From: Planctomycetia bacterium
Lineage (GTDB): Bacteria > Planctomycetota > PLA2 > JAEUHO01
Length of the DNA stretch: 9,791 bases
NCBI GenBank assembly: GCA_030618975.1
Contig: JAUXCH010000120.1
Span: 1 to 9,791, forward strand
Direction of reading: 5' to 3'
Under the pieces are notes generated by a model. It worked only from the letters and a program-made list of their open reading frames with translations. It did not search any database and had not been told where the DNA came from. Numbering within the stretch: position 1 is the first letter of the stretch; each line of letters begins with the position of its first letter. Shown here piece by piece: positions 7,038-9,791 of this stretch. The position numbers were made by a program, and so were the translations under genes.

Positions 7038-8231
7038 CTACGCTCCGAGGTGGAGCAGGAACTCCAGCAGATCGTGGGCCCGGTCGATCTCGAAGCCCGC
7101 ATCCCGGGCGGCGACCTCCGTGAATCCGCCACGGCGGTGGTTTCGGACCCCGGGTCCGTGGATGGCGAACGGCACGGGATCGGGCAGATATCGCCCGGTC
7201 TCGGCGCTCACGCCCTCGCCCGCGATCACCACGAGCCGGGCGTGGCGTCCCTCGGCCAGGGCCTCGAGGACGGGACCGAGGACGTACCCGTCGAAGCGCT
7301 CGAGCGTCTCGACCTTCGCCACGAAGTCGCGCGCGTGGGAGCAGGCCGCCAGGGCGTCCACGTGCAGGTAGACGAGGTCCTTCGTCTCGAGCGCCTCGAG
7401 GGCCGCGCGGACCTCGCCCCTCAGGTTCGAGTCGGCCCGACCGGTGGCGCCCTCCGCCTCGAGGCACTCGATGCGCTGGAGGCGGGCCGCCCCCCTCACC
7501 GTCGGGTGGGAGGCGACGACCGCGGCGTCCACGCCGACACGGGCCTTGAAATCGGGCAGGGGCACGGTGACCCCGGGGCCCCACGGCCACACGAGCGTCG
7601 CGGGGTTCTCGCCGAGATCACGTCGCAGCTCGTTGACCTCGTGCGCGCCCAGGATCTCGGCGCTCTGCTCGATGAGGGCGAGCAGCCGGCCGATCCCCGT
7701 GCCCTTCGGCAGGGCGGAGCGGAGCGACTTCCCGACCACCTCGAAGGGCGGCACGGTCTTCACCCGCACGTCGCGGGCTCCGCGCCACACGAGCAGGTTC
7801 CGCCACCCGTCGCCGGGCACGAAGGTGAGGTCCGGGTCGGCGATCGCCTCCGTGAGGGCCGCGAGGAGGAGCACCGCCTCGTCGCGGGACACGTGGCCCG
7901 CGGTCGGATCGAAGATCGTCGTCGAATCGGCGGTGACGAGGGCCAGCCGGAAGGCCTGGTCGAGCGACCCCACCGGCACGTCGAAGGCCGCCGCGTCGAG
8001 AACGGCTCCCGCCTCCGCATAGGAGAGGGGACCCAGGCCGAACAGGGCCAGCGCGAAGGCGCCGGCCTCGGGGCGCAGGCCCGGCGGGGAAGGCACCAGG
8101 CGCCCGAGCCGCCCCTCCGACGCGACCCGGTCCAGCGACGGGGTGGCCGCGGCCTCCAGGGGCGTGCGGCCGCCGAGGTCCTCCAGCGGCCGGTCCGCGG
8201 CCCCGGCCGCTACGACCACGAGTGTCTTCAT
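7038..8231 (-). CDS. ApgM-like phosphoglycerate mutase homologue, probably catalytically inactive
   Basis: The 397-residue protein follows archaeal-type cofactor-independent phosphoglycerate mutase (alkaline phosphatase superfamily) over its whole length: GRTPLEAAATPSLD at 21-34, AGHVSRDEA at 111-119, GWRNLLVWRG at 142-151, VVASHPTVRGAARL at 238-251, EGATGRADSNLRG at 260-272 and DPVPF at 351-355. ApgM normally interconverts 3- and 2-phosphoglycerate using two metal ions and a Ser nucleophile. Here those residues are mostly replaced: metal Asp by A9, Ser of PPGSDVAN by A56, Asp of the DxxxH motif by A295, the Asp-His pair by G338-E339, and the last His by Y348; only H299 remains. I infer a pseudoenzyme with a binding or regulatory role. 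Its ATG overlaps the preceding stop (ATGA, 8231-8228) and has no well-spaced Shine-Dalgarno, so it depends on coupled translation with the PPC gene. There is no signal peptide. Confidence 0.87.
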   Translation of the reverse strand: MKTLVVVAAGAADRPLEDLGGRTPLEAAATPSLDRVASEGRLGRLVPSPPGLRPEAGAFALALFGLGPLSYAEAGAVLDAAAFDVPVGSLDQAFRLALVTADSTTIFDPTAGHVSRDEAVLLLAALTEAIADPDLTFVPGDGWRNLLVWRGARDVRVKTVPPFEVVGKSLRSALPKGTGIGRLLALIEQSAEILGAHEVNELRRDLGENPATLVWPWGPGVTVPLPDFKARVGVDAAVVASHPTVRGAARLQRIECLEAEGATGRADSNLRGEVRAALEALETKDLVYLHVDALAACSHARDFVAKVETLERFDGYVLGPVLEALAEGRHARLVVIAGEGVSAETGRYLPDPVPFAIHGPGVRNHRRGGFTEVAARDAGFEIDRAHDLLEFLLHLGA

Positions 8232-8689
8232 GACGCGTCGGCGTCTTCTCCCGGCGGGGCCTCACCGGGCAGGAAGAGACTCGGGAAGGGCTGTCCCTCG
8301 ACGGGCAGGCGAAGGAGCGCTCCCGCGAACCGGGTGACGAAGAGCTCCATGACCGCCCCCACCGTCGCATCGTGCACGTGACCGCCGTAGGCGAGCAGCT
8401 CCCGCGGCGCCACGACGGCGTGCAGGTGCACGAAGTGACGATCCCCCTCGACGGAGATCGTGCCGGTGAGCTGGGCGACCTCCATCGGTTCCTCGAACCG
8501 GCGGCGTACGTACTCCTGGGCCTCGGGGTCCAGGAAGCCGAGCGTGATCTTCTCGACGGAGCCCAGGCCCGTGACGTGCCCCGCGTCGATGCCCTCCTGG
8601 TCCGCGAACTCGGCGAGGGAGTGGATCACCTCGTCCCCGGGATCGAGACGCAGGACGAAGCGGCCGTCGCCGAAGTGGTGGTACCTCAT
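8228..8689 (-). CDS. PPC/DUF296 domain protein
   Basis: The 153-residue protein is essentially one PPC (plant and prokaryote conserved, DUF296) domain, usually trimeric. Diagnostic parts are FVLRLDPGDEVIHSLAEFA at 11-29, AGHVTGLGSVEKITLGFLD at 36-54, the HLHAVV strand at 88-93 and GGHVHDATVGAVMELFV at 102-118. H88, H90 and H104/H106 match the His cluster that binds metal in prokaryotic members. The plant relatives carry AT-hooks for DNA binding; none is seen here, so calling it a DNA-binding protein would go beyond the sequence. ATG 8689 is fixed by GGGAGG 4 nt upstream and by the domain beginning immediately; the frame stays open to 9094 but runs antisense through the lipid kinase gene. A promoter sits just upstream, and the stop overlaps the next ATG by 4 nt, making a two-gene operon with the ApgM-like gene. 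Confidence 0.9.
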   Translation of the reverse strand: MRYHHFGDGRFVLRLDPGDEVIHSLAEFADQEGIDAGHVTGLGSVEKITLGFLDPEAQEYVRRRFEEPMEVAQLTGTISVEGDRHFVHLHAVVAPRELLAYGGHVHDATVGAVMELFVTRFAGALLRLPVEGQPFPSLFLPGEAPPGEDADAS

Positions 8690-8711
8690 CGTGCCTCCCG
8701 TCCTGCGCGGC

Positions 8712-8740
8712 AGCGTACGGCCCACCCCCTGGACGGTCAA
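8712..8740 (-). promoter_or_regulatory. Promoter of the PPC / ApgM-like operon
   Basis: On the minus strand TTGACC (-35, 8740-8735) and TACGCT (-10, 8717-8712) are separated by 17 nt. The predicted start near 8705 leaves a leader of about 16 nt, enough to include the GGGAGG Shine-Dalgarno. The -10 overlaps a CGTACGG sequence (8714-8720) whose inverted copy lies at 8787-8793. Confidence 0.6.
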
Positions 8741-8789
8741 GGCGCCCCCCCCCGTGCGTGGACCGCGCCCGGTTCGCGCACCGTGCCCG

Positions 8790-8795
8790 TACGAT
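8790..8795 (+). promoter_or_regulatory. Candidate -10 element of the lipid kinase gene
   Basis: TACGAT on the plus strand ends 10 nt before ATG 8806, which would place transcription start only a few bases from the start codon and give a near-leaderless mRNA. This agrees with the lack of a good Shine-Dalgarno before 8806. No -35 match with normal spacing is visible, so the call is weak. Confidence 0.3.
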
Positions 8796-8805
8796 TGGGT
8801 CCGGG

Positions 8806-9708
8806 ATGCACTTCTACCTGCTCGAGAATCCGGCGGCCGGCCGGGGCAAGGCGCGCGCCTTCCTCGACGAGGTGACGCGCGCCCTCGTGGCGGCGGGCCA
8901 CCGCGTCTCGAGCTACGGCGGCCGCTCCCCCGCAGACGTGGTCTCCCACGTCGGCCTGCTCCAGCCGGACGATCTCGACGTGCTCGTGATCGTCGGCGGC
9001 GACGGCACGCTCCGGACCGTCGTCGCCGGGGGAGACGCGCCCCCCGCGTGGCCGCTCGGCGTGATCCCCGTGGGCACCGCCAATCTCGTGGCACGCGAGC
9101 TCGGCACCTACCCGCTCACCACGCCCGAGGAGCTCGCCACGCGCCTCGAGCGAGGCCGGCCGTGGACCGTGGACCTGCTGGAGATGCGCCGGGAGGGACG
9201 CCCCCCCGAGCGCGCGCTGGCGGCGATCAGCGTCGGGGTCGACGGCACGCTGGCGCGCGCGGTGGCCAAGGCCCGGAAGCTGAGCCGTGGCCGCGGCGGC
9301 TACGACAAGTGGCTCGGGCCGGGCCTCGGGGTCGTCCGCGAGTTCAAGCCCACGCCGCTCGAGGTGCAGGTCGACGGCGGCCCCTTGCGAACGTGTGCGT
9401 CGGTCGTGATCCAGAACGCCCACAACTACGGCGGCCTCTTCACCCTGTCGCCCGACGCCCGGCTCGACTCCGGTCGAGCCGAGATCGTGATGCTCGACGC
9501 GAACAACCGGCGCGACCTCGTCCGTCTCGTGCTCACCGCGGGCCTCGGCCGCATCCACCGCGACCGCCAGGTGAAGATCCTCCGGGGCCGCCGCATCCGG
9601 CTCAGGGCCCCCACCCCGCTCCACGTCCAGGCCGACGGCGACCCGGCGGGCACGACCGACCTCGACGTCCACGTGCTCCCGGCCGCGCTGCGCCTCTGGC
9701 AAACGTAG
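8806..9708 (+). CDS. Diacylglycerol kinase family lipid kinase
   Basis: The 300-residue protein belongs to the DAGK catalytic (DgkB/YegS/BmrU) family, which transfers phosphate from ATP to diacylglycerol or related lipids at the cytoplasmic face of the membrane. The motifs appear in order: NPAAGRGKA at 8-16 at the N-terminus, the nucleotide-binding loop GGDGTLR at 64-70, and IPVGTANLVARELG at 87-100 (canonical PxGTxNxxAR). A C-terminal beta domain includes LDSGRAEIVML at 220-230 and ADGDPAG at 276-282. The last corresponds to the conserved DGE, where the usual Glu, proposed as general base in related kinases, appears as Asp (D279), a conservative change. There is no signal peptide or membrane segment, as usual. 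ATG 8806 places the first strand directly before NPAAG; GTG 8758 upstream adds only unrelated sequence. It is divergent from the PPC operon, with 116 bp between start codons. The exact lipid substrate cannot be told. Confidence 0.92.
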   Translation: MHFYLLENPAAGRGKARAFLDEVTRALVAAGHRVSSYGGRSPADVVSHVGLLQPDDLDVLVIVGGDGTLRTVVAGGDAPPAWPLGVIPVGTANLVARELGTYPLTTPEELATRLERGRPWTVDLLEMRREGRPPERALAAISVGVDGTLARAVAKARKLSRGRGGYDKWLGPGLGVVREFKPTPLEVQVDGGPLRTCASVVIQNAHNYGGLFTLSPDARLDSGRAEIVMLDANNRRDLVRLVLTAGLGRIHRDRQVKILRGRRIRLRAPTPLHVQADGDPAGTTDLDVHVLPAALRLWQT

Positions 9709-9733
9709 AGCACCCGCCCCGACCGCTCCCCCC

Positions 9734-9783
9734 CGTACGGTCCCCCACGTACGGCGTCAAACCCACGTACGGTGCCAGGCACC
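9734..9783. repeat. CGTACGG triplet repeat ending in a REP-like GGTGCCAGGCACC palindrome
   Basis: CGTACGG occurs at 9734, 9748 and 9766, the last two inside CCCACGTACGG. The third runs directly into GGTGCCAGGCACC (9771-9783), two perfect 6-bp arms around one A. From memory, palindromes of this GTGCC-GGCAC type are dispersed repeats in several GC-rich bacteria, sometimes near REP-associated tyrosine transposases; no transposase is visible here. The element follows the lipid kinase stop and continues towards the window edge. Confidence 0.55.
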
Positions 9784-9791
9784 ATGCAAGG

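Noticed and set aside
3353..7123. Plus-strand open frame of 1256 codons
   Set aside because: It runs antisense through the FHA-CAP gene and the intergenic repeats. Its product is Arg/Gly/Ala/Leu-rich with no domain, as expected of a shadow frame in GC-rich DNA.
8758..8805. GTG 8758 as the start of the lipid kinase
   Set aside because: The extra 16 residues are not part of the family domain, and ATG 8806 gives the expected beginning just before the NPxAG motif.
8690..9094. Upstream extension of the PPC gene to 9094
   Set aside because: It would run antisense through the lipid kinase gene, the extra residues are mostly Arg/Gly/Pro, and ATG 8689 has a well-placed GGGAGG.
1..9791. tRNA, rRNA, CRISPR, transposase or phage genes
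   Set aside because: No cloverleaf, regularly spaced repeats, transposase or integrase motifs were seen on either strand.

Overview
The window is GC-rich bacterial DNA with six recognisable protein genes. Five lie on the minus strand and one on the plus strand. The long, low-complexity, Ala/Arg/Pro/Glu-rich proteins, the HEAT-repeat and FHA-domain proteins and the high GC content suggest a member of the Planctomycetota or a similar GC-rich, often metagenome-derived lineage. That is an inference from protein style; no marker gene is present to settle it.

Layout, left to right. (1) Positions 1-1586, minus: an exported HEAT-repeat protein, cut off by the window edge, ending in a response-regulator receiver-like domain with Arg where the phosphoacceptor Asp should be. 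It has a good sigma70-type promoter at 1703-1732. (2) Positions 1890-3308, minus: a two-domain GH3 beta-N-acetylhexosaminidase of the NagZ type, followed by a strong hairpin at 1833-1867. (3) Positions 3309-3859: a 551-bp intergenic stretch with two diverged copies of a 66-bp element 157 bp apart, each around the palindrome GGCGACCGGTCGCC. (4) Positions 3860-6916, minus: a 1018-residue membrane protein joining a degenerate N-terminal FHA domain, one membrane helix, a long helical region and a C-terminal CAP/SCP domain. (5) Positions 7038-8231 and 8228-8689, minus: a translationally coupled pair, a PPC/DUF296 protein followed by an archaeal-type phosphoglycerate mutase homologue that has lost nearly all catalytic and metal-binding residues. 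(6) Positions 8806-9708, plus: a diacylglycerol/lipid kinase divergent from the pair. (7) Positions 9709-9791: an intergenic tail with three CGTACGG copies and a REP-like GGTGCCAGGCACC palindrome.

The window does not form one obvious pathway. NagZ (cell-wall recycling), the CAP protein (envelope) and the lipid kinase (membrane lipids) share an envelope theme. The most unusual points are three proteins whose folds are recognisable but whose key residues are missing (receiver, FHA, phosphoglycerate mutase), an in-frame ATC with a textbook Shine-Dalgarno sequence at the start of the FHA-CAP gene, and a concentration of CGTACG palindromes in the non-coding DNA, three of them overlapping predicted -10 elements. 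All family assignments were made by eye from remembered motifs, without database searches.
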